Shown here in pieces: positions 26,735 through 34,366 of a stretch of 64,000 nucleotides of DNA. The stretch is taken from the NCBI RefSeq assembly GCF_040822085.1, contig NZ_CP162006.1, positions 4,154,001-4,218,000 of the forward strand. Reading direction: 5' to 3'. This stretch comes from Rhodoferax sp. WC2427. Lineage in GTDB: Bacteria; Pseudomonadota; Gammaproteobacteria; Burkholderiales; Burkholderiaceae_C. A program made the translations under genes and the position numbers. The notes under the pieces were generated by a model that was given only the letters and a program-made list of their open reading frames with translations, had not been told where the DNA came from and searched no databases. Numbering within the stretch: position 1 is the stretch's first letter; the number at the start of each line of letters is the position of its first letter.

Positions 26735-27528
26735 AGTTCCCTAAAACCGCCCTCTCTCTGGTGTTGGCCACACTCGTATCCATCGCTCCGATGGCAGCCT
26801 ATGCCGACGCGGCAGCGGACAAAGGTATGTCCATCGCGGTCGAGACCGACCACCGCGACGCAGGGTTTTCGGATTCAGTGGCCGAAGCCACCATGGAGTT
26901 GCGCGATGCCGCAGGCACCACGACCACGCGCCGTTTCAAAATGCTGACGCTGGAACAGAAGACCGATGGCGATCGGACCCTGGTGGTCTTCAACCAGCCG
27001 GTGGATCTTTCCGGCACCGCGGTGCTGACCTGGTCGCATGCCCTGGCGGCAGACGACCAATGGTTGTATCTGCCCGCACTGAAACGCACCAAGCGCATTG
27101 CCTCCAAAAACAAGGCCGCCGCCTTTATCGGCAGTGAGTACGCGTTTGAAGACCTGTCGGCCTGGGAGGTGAAGAAGTTCACCTACCGCCTCTTGCGCGA
27201 GGAAAACCTTGAGGGTGCAGATTGCTTCGTGGTGGAAAACACGCCGGCCTATGAAGACTCGGGCTATTCACGCCAGGTGGAATGGGTAGACAAAACCATG
27301 TACCAGCCGCGCCGCATTGACTACTACGACCGGGAAGGCGCTTTGCTCAAATCCATGAAGTTCAGCGACTACAAGCTCTATCTGGGCAAGCACTGGCGCG
27401 CCGGTGTCCAGAGTATGGAAAACCTGAAAACGGGCAAGAGCACCCGCCTGCAGTGGGCCAGCTGGAAATTCAAGACCGGCCTGACGGCAGGCGATTTCAC
27501 GGCCGATGCCTTAGAGCGCCAGCAGTGA
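26731..27528 (+). CDS. Periplasmic LolA-like outer-membrane lipoprotein-sorting-type protein
   Basis: The 265-residue protein has a clear signal peptide (MKFPKTALSLVLATLVSIAP, cleavage near AYA-D) and a beta-rich body. The segment WLYLPALKRTKRIASKNKAA, followed by FIGSEYAFEDLS, is typical of the LolA-like proteins encoded with RND/MMPL transporters (PF17131 type). LolA-fold proteins shield acyl chains in the periplasm, so this is a plausible carrier between the MMPL pump and the outer membrane. Its ATG overlaps the transporter stop (ATGA) and its own stop overlaps the next start (GTGA). Confidence 0.85.
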   Translation: MKFPKTALSLVLATLVSIAPMAAYADAAADKGMSIAVETDHRDAGFSDSVAEATMELRDAAGTTTTRRFKMLTLEQKTDGDRTLVVFNQPVDLSGTAVLTWSHALAADDQWLYLPALKRTKRIASKNKAAAFIGSEYAFEDLSAWEVKKFTYRLLREENLEGADCFVVENTPAYEDSGYSRQVEWVDKTMYQPRRIDYYDREGALLKSMKFSDYKLYLGKHWRAGVQSMENLKTGKSTRLQWASWKFKTGLTAGDFTADALERQQ

Positions 27529-28727
27529 AATACGCCATCGTTGCCAGCGCATGGCTCTTGGCCATGCGCGCCGCCCTGGGGGCGGACGATGGCACGGCAG
27601 AAGCCAGTCTTTGGAAGCTCAAAGGCAATGCCGCACTGGGTGCCAGACTCTACGCCAGCCCCCACGAAGCCACCAAGGAGTCGGATCGCCTCGCGGTTCG
27701 GCTTGCGCCAGAGTGGCGCTGGGCGGACGGTGGCAAAACCTTCGTCATCAGCCCCGCGCTGTACCTGGAAGGAGCGCACAACGGGCGCACACGGGTGGAC
27801 CTGAACGAGCTGTACTTCTCGACCCGTCTGAACGAGACCATCGTCAAGGTCGGGCTTACGCGGCTGTTTTGGGGCGTGACCGAGTCGCGCCACCTGGTGG
27901 ATGTCGTCAACCCGCCCGATTTGGCGCACCACTATGCGGCGGAGCAGCGTCTGTCCACCGCCATGCTGTATGTAGCCCATCCCACGCCGGTGGGCCAGTT
28001 GGAGGCCCTGCTGCTGCCGTGGGAGCGCGATCCCGTGTATCCCGATACCGCGGGGCGGCCGCGCACCGACTTGCCCATCCACAATGCGGTGGAACACCCC
28101 AACGGCACCCCGCCCGCGTTCGCCGCACGGCTGGCCATCAGCCAGGGCGACTACGACTCCCACCTGTATTTCTTTCGCGGACTGGACCGTGAATCCGCGC
28201 TGACGGCACGCACCCTGCCTTACGCCGCCCCCACGGAATTGACGGCCACCCGCCGACTCGTCCGGCAATGGGGCGCCGACCTGCAAGTACCGGTAGGCAA
28301 CTTTCTGGTCAAGTCCGAGCTGGCCCACCGCAGCGGCTACTCACGCGACTTCTTCTCTGGCGTGCTGGGGGGCGAATACGCCCTGAACGGCATCCACGGC
28401 AGTGTGGTGGACGTCAACCTGCTCGGTGAATACCAGTTTGATCTGCGCCCGGCGGATGCCCCGCTGACCACCCTGAGCCACGGCATCTATGCCGGGGTGC
28501 GGGTGGCCCTCAACGACCCCGCCAGCACCGAGTTCAAGTTCGGGGTGGTGGCAGAACCCTCCACCGGTGCCCGTCTATGGCGAGGCGACGCCAGCCGCCG
28601 TATCGCCAAGAACTGGACGGTCGAAGGAACCATGAGCGTGTTTGACAACGTGCGCAAGTCGCCCAGCTTGATGGACTACCGCAAAGAGAGCTATGTCGAG
28701 GTGTTGGCCAAATACCATTTCCAATAA
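27525..28727 (+). CDS. Putative outer-membrane beta-barrel protein of the PKS export set
   Basis: The 400-residue product starts at a GTG that overlaps the previous stop. It has a signal peptide (VKYAIVASAWLLAMRAALGA) and then long runs of alternating polar and hydrophobic residues typical of a beta-barrel, ending in VEVLAKYHFQ with an aromatic residue near the C-terminus. Segments such as WGVTESRHLVDVVNPPD resemble DUF1302-like porins found with RND and LolA-like genes, but the family call is tentative. It would be the outer-membrane step of the export route. It closes the operon, and the convergent Dabb gene ends 9 bp further on. Confidence 0.65.
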   Translation: MKYAIVASAWLLAMRAALGADDGTAEASLWKLKGNAALGARLYASPHEATKESDRLAVRLAPEWRWADGGKTFVISPALYLEGAHNGRTRVDLNELYFSTRLNETIVKVGLTRLFWGVTESRHLVDVVNPPDLAHHYAAEQRLSTAMLYVAHPTPVGQLEALLLPWERDPVYPDTAGRPRTDLPIHNAVEHPNGTPPAFAARLAISQGDYDSHLYFFRGLDRESALTARTLPYAAPTELTATRRLVRQWGADLQVPVGNFLVKSELAHRSGYSRDFFSGVLGGEYALNGIHGSVVDVNLLGEYQFDLRPADAPLTTLSHGIYAGVRVALNDPASTEFKFGVVAEPSTGARLWRGDASRRIAKNWTVEGTMSVFDNVRKSPSLMDYRKESYVEVLAKYHFQ

Positions 28728-28736
28728 CCAGCTTGC

Positions 28737-29048
28737 TCAAGCCAGGTCCAGGTCGAACACCATCAGCCCCTGCAACCCGCCCTGGGCCGCCTGGACCAGC
28801 TTGGCACCGGTGGCCTGGTGCGCCGGATGCGCCTGGTAGGCGGCCAGGCCCTGCGGGCCGTCGAACACGGCGATGAAGCCGTCGGCAAAGCCGTGGTCCA
28901 GATCTTCGTAGCGGGCATTGGCCCCGGCGCGCACCTCCCGCAGGCCGGGCACCTCGCCCACCAGGGCACGCAGCTCGTCCCACAGCCCTTGCTTGGCGGC
29001 CTCGGTGATTTCAGGCCGGAAATGGATGAACACACAGTGGTGGATCAT
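28737..29048 (-). CDS. Dabb-family (stress-responsive A/B barrel) protein
   Basis: This 103-residue cytosolic protein has the dimeric alpha/beta-barrel pattern: HHCVFIHFRPEIT strand, VPGLREVRAG, then FIAVFDGPQGLAAYQAHPAH. The family includes stress proteins and small isomerases or cyclases and has no fixed reaction. It overlaps the Gfo/Idh gene by 4 bp and should be cotranscribed with it, which suggests a role in the same sugar or polyol pathway. Confidence 0.85.
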   Translation of the reverse strand: MIHHCVFIHFRPEITEAAKQGLWDELRALVGEVPGLREVRAGANARYEDLDHGFADGFIAVFDGPQGLAAYQAHPAHQATGAKLVQAAQGGLQGLMVFDLDLA

Positions 29049-30046
29049 GCTGCGGCTCCTGCGTAGTCCACGGCCACGCTGCGCCCGGTGCGCGCACTTT
29101 CCAGCACCGCCAGCGCCACCGCCAGCGAACGCACCCCGGCCTGGCCGTCGGCCAGATCGTTAGGCTGGCCCTGGATGGCCAGGTGGAAGTTCTGCACGCC
29201 GCGGCTGTACAGGCTGATCTGGTCCAGCGGCAAAACCTGCTCGCCCTGGGCGTTCTTGAAGTCCAGCCGCCCGTCCGGCCCCTGGTGCAGGATGCCCACA
29301 CCCTTGAGCGAGCCCTGGGTGCCGTGGATTTCCAGCCCCACGTCGGCAAATGGGGTGTTGAAGCCTTGGTGGGTAAAGGCCGTCAGGCCGCTGGGGAAGC
29401 GCCAGACCGACATGGCGTTGTCTTCCATGCCCTCGGCCATGCCGCTGTTGCTGGTCATGGCCACCACCTCGGTGGGGTACTCGCCCAGCAAAAAGGCCAG
29501 CGAATCGGCGTTGTGCACCGCAATGTCCAGCACCACACCGCCGCCTGCGCCTTTGTCCTTCAAGCGCCAGCCCTGCAGATGCGCGGGCAGGTACACCGAA
29601 TGCTGCACCCGTGCCGACACCAGGCGGCCCAGCGCGCCCTGCTGGATCTTCTCGCGCATCAAACGGTGGGCGCTGTTGTGCCGCAAATGGTGGTTGGTGC
29701 CCATCACCACGCCCGCCTGGGCACAGGCTTGCACCATGCGCTGGGCGGCGGCCAGGGTGGTGGCCAGGGGCTTCTCGCACAGCACATGCAAACCCAGGCT
29801 GGCGGCATGCCGCACCGAAGCTTCATGTTTCTCGTTGGTGCTGGAGATGTAAACCGCGTCCAGGCCCAGACCGGCCAGCGCGGCTTCATCGTCGGTGGCA
29901 TGGGAGATGCCATGGGTATTGGCAAACGCGCGGGCCCGGGCCAGATCGCCCGACACCACCACCACCACCTCGTCGCCCACCGAGCGCACGGCAGACACCA
30001 TCCATTCGCCAGCAATGGTGCTGGCTCCGATAAAAGCCCAACGCAT
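29045..30046 (-). CDS. Gfo/Idh/MocA-family NAD(P)-dependent oxidoreductase
   Basis: The 333-residue enzyme has an N-terminal Rossmann fold (WAFIGASTIAGEWM; the usual GxGxxG appears as GASTIAG), the YISSTNEKHEA segment and the signature CEKPLATT with the catalytic Lys (about residues 90-97). A GGGVVLDIAVHNADSLAFLLG segment contains the catalytic His. It should oxidise or reduce a sugar, inositol or related polyol. It resembles 1,5-anhydrofructose reductase-type members, but the substrate is unknown. It is divergent from the LacI gene across two LacI-type operators and is probably repressed by that regulator. Confidence 0.88.
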   Translation of the reverse strand: MRWAFIGASTIAGEWMVSAVRSVGDEVVVVVSGDLARARAFANTHGISHATDDEAALAGLGLDAVYISSTNEKHEASVRHAASLGLHVLCEKPLATTLAAAQRMVQACAQAGVVMGTNHHLRHNSAHRLMREKIQQGALGRLVSARVQHSVYLPAHLQGWRLKDKGAGGGVVLDIAVHNADSLAFLLGEYPTEVVAMTSNSGMAEGMEDNAMSVWRFPSGLTAFTHQGFNTPFADVGLEIHGTQGSLKGVGILHQGPDGRLDFKNAQGEQVLPLDQISLYSRGVQNFHLAIQGQPNDLADGQAGVRSLAVALAVLESARTGRSVAVDYAGAAA

Positions 30047-30067
30047 AAAGTCTCCTTAAAATGAGTA

Positions 30068-30081
30068 TGAGAACGTTTTCA
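30068..30081 (-). promoter_or_regulatory. LacI-type operator 1
   Basis: TGAGAACGTTTTCA has the AACGTT core of LacI/GalR operators with near-palindromic flanks. It lies 22 bp upstream of the Gfo/Idh start, positioned to repress that gene. Confidence 0.6.
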
Positions 30082-30098
30082 TTTTGCCAAATACCCGC

Positions 30099-30127
30099 TT
30101 GACGTGCAATGTAAACGTTTGCATAAT
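30099..30127 (+). promoter_or_regulatory. lacI-family gene promoter with LacI-type operator 2
   Basis: TTGACG (30099-30104) and CATAAT (30122-30127) are spaced by 17 bp. The near-perfect operator TGTAAACGTTTGCA (30110-30123) fills the spacer and enters the -10 box, so the regulator should repress its own gene. Confidence 0.7.
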
Positions 30128-30144
30128 TTCTACAGAGACACACC

Positions 30145-31164
30145 ATGCACCCTAGAAAAGCCAGTATCACCACCTTGGCCAAGGCCACCGGCCTGTCGTC
30201 GGCCACGGTGTCGCGCGCCCTGGCGGGGGCCGCCAGCGTGCTGCCGGAAACCCGCGACAAGGTGCTGCAAGCCGCCCGCGCACAGCACTACGTGCGGGAC
30301 CGCGCCGCCGTGCACCTGAAAACCGGCAAAACCCACACGCTGGCCTTCATCCAGGACCGGCAGGATGCCACCCAACTCGGCTTCAAGGACTTCTTGCTCG
30401 GCCTGGGCGACGCCCTGCAGGGCACGGACTACCACCTCATCGTGCTGCCGCAGATCGCCGGGAACAACACCCCGAATAGCGCCCTGGACAGCGTGCAGTA
30501 CGTCATCGAGCGCGGCCTGGCCGATGGTCTGGTGCTGACCTACACCGCACCGCAGGACGCCCGGGTGCGCTGGCTGCAGGACCAGGGCTTCCCCTTTGTC
30601 ACCTATGGGCGCACCGCCCTGCCCGCGCACGACAGCGTGGACTTTGCCAACGAAAGCTTTGCCGCCATGGCGGTCGCCACCCTGGCGGCACAGGGTCGCA
30701 CGCGCCTGGGCATCCTGCTGCCAGCACCGGGCACCACCTTTGCGCAGCACCTGGCCGACGGCTTTGCCCGCGCCTGCCTGCAATCCGGGGTGGCCGGTGA
30801 ATGCATTGCTGCGGTCACGCTGGACGATTCCCCCGAGGCCATCTACCAATGGGGGCGCGCGCAGGCCACGGGCTTCGATGGCCTGGTGCTGACCCGCGAA
30901 GCGCCGGTGCTGCCCCTGCTCAGCGCGCTGGCCGACGGCGGCCTGCAGGTCGGGCCCGGCCACCACATGGAGCTGGTCGTCAAGTACAGCAGCCCCCTGC
31001 CCCGGTACATCCGCCAGCCGTTTTGGGCCTGTTTTGAAGACATGCACCGGGCCGGTCAGGCCCTGGGCAGCCGCATGCTGGCGCGGTTTGCCCAGCCCGA
31101 GCTGCCCGCCAGCCAAACGCTTTTTTCTCCCCCCACCCTGGAGCTCTTCCATGCAACAAGCTGA
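30145..31164 (+). CDS. LacI-family transcriptional regulator
   Basis: The 339-residue protein has an N-terminal helix-turn-helix (ITTLAKATGLSSATVSRALAG, about residues 8-28) and a periplasmic-binding-protein-like effector domain beginning near residue 60 (KTHTLAFIQDRQ). The effector is likely a sugar or its derivative. Two LacI-type operators lie just upstream, one inside its own promoter and one facing the divergent Gfo/Idh-Dabb pair, so it probably controls both directions. Its last 14 bp overlap the DUF1479 gene. Confidence 0.92.
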   Translation: MHPRKASITTLAKATGLSSATVSRALAGAASVLPETRDKVLQAARAQHYVRDRAAVHLKTGKTHTLAFIQDRQDATQLGFKDFLLGLGDALQGTDYHLIVLPQIAGNNTPNSALDSVQYVIERGLADGLVLTYTAPQDARVRWLQDQGFPFVTYGRTALPAHDSVDFANESFAAMAVATLAAQGRTRLGILLPAPGTTFAQHLADGFARACLQSGVAGECIAAVTLDDSPEAIYQWGRAQATGFDGLVLTREAPVLPLLSALADGGLQVGPGHHMELVVKYSSPLPRYIRQPFWACFEDMHRAGQALGSRMLARFAQPELPASQTLFSPPTLELFHATS

Positions 31165-32395
31165 CCCCAACCTCAACTTCCAAAGCCAGATCATCGCCGC
31201 CAAGCGCCAGTTGCGCGCCCAGATTCCCGACCTGAAAGAACGCTTCGAGGCCCTCACGCGCAACATCGAAGCCCAGGTGGAAACCATCGAACGCGAGCGC
31301 GCCCAGGGCCTGCAGCCCGTGCCCGAGGTGCAGTTCAACGAGCTCGACACGCTGGACGCGGCGCAGATCGCCCGCATCAAGCAACGTGGCTGCCTGGTGA
31401 TCCGCGGCGTGTTCGCGCCAGAGCGGGTCGCGCAATGGAACACCACCCTGGCCGACTACATCACCGACAACCACTACCTTGACAAACAGGTCAGCAAGCG
31501 CGGCATCGACAAGTACTTCAGCGCCCTGGCCAGCTCCAAGCCGCAGATCTACGGCATCTACTGGTCCAAGCCGCAAATGGATGCGCGCCAGTCGGTGGAG
31601 CTGGCCCGGGCCCGGCGCTGGCTGAACCGCCTGTGGGACAGCCAGCACGACGGCAAACCGGTGTTCAACCCCGACCAGGAATGCACCTACTCCGACCGCG
31701 TGCGCCAGCGCGAACCGGGCGACGCCTCGCTGGGCCTGTCGCCCCACATGGACGGGGGCTCCATCGAGCGCTGGATCGACCCCGGCTACCAAAACGTCTT
31801 TCGCCACGTGTTTGGGGGCGACATCCGCCAGTACGACCCGTTTGCCGCCGCCTACCGCACCGAAACCCATGAAATCCCCTCCCCCGCCGTGTGCAGCATG
31901 TTCCGTACCTTCCAGGGCTGGACCGCGCTGACCCCGCAGGGCCCGGGCGACGGCACGCTGAACCTGGTGCCCATCGCCAATGCCATGGCCTGGATGCTGC
32001 TGCGCGCGCTACAAGACGACATCGCCGAAGACCAGCTCTGCGGTGCCCGCGCCGGCCGCGCCCTGGTGGCCTCGCCCGAGCACCACGCCCTGCTGCTGCG
32101 CGCCTATGGCCCCATCCCCAAGGTGAATGCGGGCGACACCGTGTGGTGGCACCCCGACACCATCCACGGCGTGGAAGACAAGCACCAGGGCACGGGCTAC
32201 AGCAACGTGATCTATATCGGCGCCGCCCCCGACTGCGCCAAGAACCGGGCCTTTCTGGCCAAGCAGCGGCCCGCGTTCGAGGCCGGCAAGTCGTCGCCCG
32301 ACTTTGCGCCAGAGGATTACGAGGTGGATTTCGTGGGGCGCTTCCAGCCGGAGGACCTGACACCGCTTGGGCGTTTGCAAATGGGGTACGCGTAG
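31151..32395 (+). CDS. DUF1479 protein (YbiU-like putative Fe(II)/2OG-type dioxygenase)
   Basis: The 414-residue cytosolic protein matches DUF1479. It has a coiled N-terminal part (about residues 1-55), RGCLVIRGVFAPERV, LSPHMDGGSIERWIDP with a possible metal-binding HxD, and a distal HPDTIHGVED His motif. DUF1479 proteins look like cupin-fold oxygenases, but their reaction is not established. The start ATG lies inside the end of the LacI gene (14-bp overlap), which argues for one transcript and control by the LacI regulator. Confidence 0.85.
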   Translation: MQQADPNLNFQSQIIAAKRQLRAQIPDLKERFEALTRNIEAQVETIERERAQGLQPVPEVQFNELDTLDAAQIARIKQRGCLVIRGVFAPERVAQWNTTLADYITDNHYLDKQVSKRGIDKYFSALASSKPQIYGIYWSKPQMDARQSVELARARRWLNRLWDSQHDGKPVFNPDQECTYSDRVRQREPGDASLGLSPHMDGGSIERWIDPGYQNVFRHVFGGDIRQYDPFAAAYRTETHEIPSPAVCSMFRTFQGWTALTPQGPGDGTLNLVPIANAMAWMLLRALQDDIAEDQLCGARAGRALVASPEHHALLLRAYGPIPKVNAGDTVWWHPDTIHGVEDKHQGTGYSNVIYIGAAPDCAKNRAFLAKQRPAFEAGKSSPDFAPEDYEVDFVGRFQPEDLTPLGRLQMGYA

Positions 32396-32423
32396 CCCCA
32401 CGCCTGGCCACAAAATTACATAT

Positions 32424-32480
32424 AAAAATGGCTGCCAGCGCTTATTCCAAAAGCGCAAGCAGCTATGAAATACATAGTAG
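32424..32480 (+). repeat. Dispersed palindromic repeat, copy 6
   Basis: AAAAATGGCTGCCAGCGCTT, then ATTCCAAAAGCGCAAGCAGC, is one of the best copies. The stem is CAGCGCTT.../...AAGCGC. It fills the convergent gap after the DUF1479 gene. Confidence 0.85.
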
Positions 32481-32498
32481 GCATTCCCGGCAGCCGGT

Positions 32499-33248
32499 TT
32501 ACATCTGGCTCATGCCGCCGTCGGCCACGATCTCCGTGCCGACGATAAAGCCGGACTCCGGCGACACCAGGTGCAGCACCGTAGCGGCAATCTCTTGCGG
32601 CGTACCAAAGCGGCCCAGCGGAATCTGCGTCTGGATGCGGGCGGCCATGGCCTGCAGTTGGTCGGCTGCCAGGCCCAGCTTGCCGTACAGCGGCGTGCTT
32701 ACCGGGCCGGGGCTCACCACATTCACGCGCACGCCCTGCGGCAGCAGCTCGGCCGACAAGGTCTTGGCCAGCGAGATCAGCGCGGCCTTGCTGGCGGCGT
32801 AAACGCTGGAATTCGGCATGCCGATGTGGGCGTTGATGGAGCCGTTCAGCACGATCGCGCCGCCCCGGGTCATCAGTGCGGCCAGGCGCTGGACCAGGAA
32901 GTACGGGCCTTTGACATTGGTGTCAAAGCTGCTGTCCCACAGCGCCTCGTCGATCTGCGCCAGCGGGCCAAACTTGGCCACCCCAGCGTTGATGAAGACA
33001 CCGTCGATCACACCCATCTGCGCCTGCAACTCGGCCACCAGGGCGGCCTGGGCCGACACGTCCCCGGCTTCGCTGACCAGGGCCAGCGCGTTCGGGCCCA
33101 GCTCGGCCTTTACGCGGGCCAGGCTGTCGGCATCGCGGCCGGTGATGGCCACCCGTGCGCCTTCGCGGGCAAAAGCGATGGCGGCCGCGGCACCGATGCC
33201 ACTGCTGCCACCGGTGACCAAAATATTCTTTCCTGCAAAGCGGTTCAT
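32499..33248 (-). CDS. Short-chain dehydrogenase/reductase (classical SDR)
   Basis: This 249-residue NAD(P)-dependent oxidoreductase has the classical SDR motifs: TGGSSGIGAAAA cofactor loop (about residues 12-23), INAGVAKF (NAG), catalytic Ser in LNGSINAH and YAASK (about 150-154). A C-terminal EIVADGGMSQM closes the fold. The substrate is unknown. It is divergent from a LysR-type regulator with a likely binding site between them, so it is probably the regulator's target. Confidence 0.9.
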   Translation of the reverse strand: MNRFAGKNILVTGGSSGIGAAAAIAFAREGARVAITGRDADSLARVKAELGPNALALVSEAGDVSAQAALVAELQAQMGVIDGVFINAGVAKFGPLAQIDEALWDSSFDTNVKGPYFLVQRLAALMTRGGAIVLNGSINAHIGMPNSSVYAASKAALISLAKTLSAELLPQGVRVNVVSPGPVSTPLYGKLGLAADQLQAMAARIQTQIPLGRFGTPQEIAATVLHLVSPESGFIVGTEIVADGGMSQM

Positions 33249-33308
33249 GATTTTTCCTTCGATGGTTTCGTTGATTCTTCAACCCCGGCGGGGCTGATGG
33301 ATCAAGTG

Positions 33309-33330
33309 TCTGGCGATTGGCGATGCCAGA
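33309..33330 (+). promoter_or_regulatory. Inverted repeat, likely LysR binding site
   Basis: TCTGGC-N10-GCCAGA is a perfect 6-bp inverted repeat between the divergent SDR and LysR genes. Its spacing fits the T-N11-A pattern of LysR-type sites. Confidence 0.5.
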
Positions 33331-33370
33331 GACACCACCATTTCGATGAACCCGTGCGAAACTATCGAAC

Positions 33371-34279
33371 ATGTTGAGCCTGGACGATTTACAGCTGCTG
33401 GAAGCCGTGCGCGCCACCGGCAGCCTGTCGCGCGCGGCCGAGCGCCTGGGCAAGGCTGCGTCCACCGTGTCGTACGCCGCCCGCCAGCTCGAAGACCGGC
33501 TGGACGCGCTGCTGTTCGACCGCGCCGGTTACCGCATCGCGCTCACCCCGGCAGGCCTGCTGCTGGTCGAACAAGGCGCGCAGATGCACGCCCAGGCCCG
33601 GCGGCTCACCGAACGCGTCAAGCAGGTGGCGCGCGGCTGGGAGTCCGAGCTGCGCATCGCCACCGACGAGCTGGCCAACATCGAAGCCCTGCTCCCCCTG
33701 GTGGCCGACTTCGATGCGCTGCACAGCGGCGTGCGCCTGCGCTTTGCCCACGAGGTGCTGGGCGGTACCTGGGAAGCCTTGCTGGACCAGCGCGCCGACC
33801 TGGTGGTGGCCGCCACCAACGAACCACCTGCGATGGCGCACCTGCAGTGGTTTGCACTGGCGCAACTGGAGTGGGTGTTTGCCGTCGCGCCCCGGCATCC
33901 GCTGGCCCAGGCCCCCCAACCGTTGGCGATGGAGGCCATCACCGCCCACCGCGCTGTGGTGGTGGCCGACACCTCGCGCCTGGGCCTATCCCGCAGCTAC
34001 GGCGTGCAAACCCACCAGGAGCGGCTGGCCATGCCCAGCATGCGCGCCAAGATCGCCGCCCAGGTAGCTGGCCTGGGCGTGGGCTGGTTGCCGCTGGAAA
34101 AGGTACGCCACCATTTGGAGCGCGGCACGCTGGTGGCCCTGCCCACGCAAGACCCGCGCGAACCGAATTTGCTGTTTGTGGGCTGGCATTCGCACCGCGC
34201 CGGGCCCGCGCTGCAGTGGTGGGTAGACAAGCTGCGCGACCCCCGCCTGGTGCCGCCGCTGCTGCACGCGAACGACTGA
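33371..34279 (+). CDS. LysR-family transcriptional regulator
   Basis: The 302-residue protein has a LysR winged helix (LQLLEAVRATGSLSRAAERL, then STVSYAARQLEDRLDALLFDR) and a two-lobed effector domain from about residue 90. The HTH variant with SYAARQLE and the effector part are closest to the PerR/AllS-like group. It is divergent from the SDR gene and likely controls it. The inducer is unknown. Confidence 0.92.
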   Translation: MLSLDDLQLLEAVRATGSLSRAAERLGKAASTVSYAARQLEDRLDALLFDRAGYRIALTPAGLLLVEQGAQMHAQARRLTERVKQVARGWESELRIATDELANIEALLPLVADFDALHSGVRLRFAHEVLGGTWEALLDQRADLVVAATNEPPAMAHLQWFALAQLEWVFAVAPRHPLAQAPQPLAMEAITAHRAVVVADTSRLGLSRSYGVQTHQERLAMPSMRAKIAAQVAGLGVGWLPLEKVRHHLERGTLVALPTQDPREPNLLFVGWHSHRAGPALQWWVDKLRDPRLVPPLLHAND

Positions 34280-34304
34280 CGGCCTGGATCGGAACCTTCA
34301 GCCT

Positions 34305-34360
34305 TTTAAGCCTCTAGCGCCCATTCCATCAGCGCAAGCAGCTACCAAATACATAGCATC
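34305..34360 (+). repeat. Dispersed palindromic repeat, copy 7
   Basis: TTTAAGCCTCTAGCGCCCAT, then TCCATCAGCGCAAGCAGCTA and ACATAGCATC, matches the family, although the stem is weaker. It fills the convergent gap between the LysR gene and the sugar ABC operon end. Confidence 0.75.
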
Positions 34361-34366
34361 TGAGTT

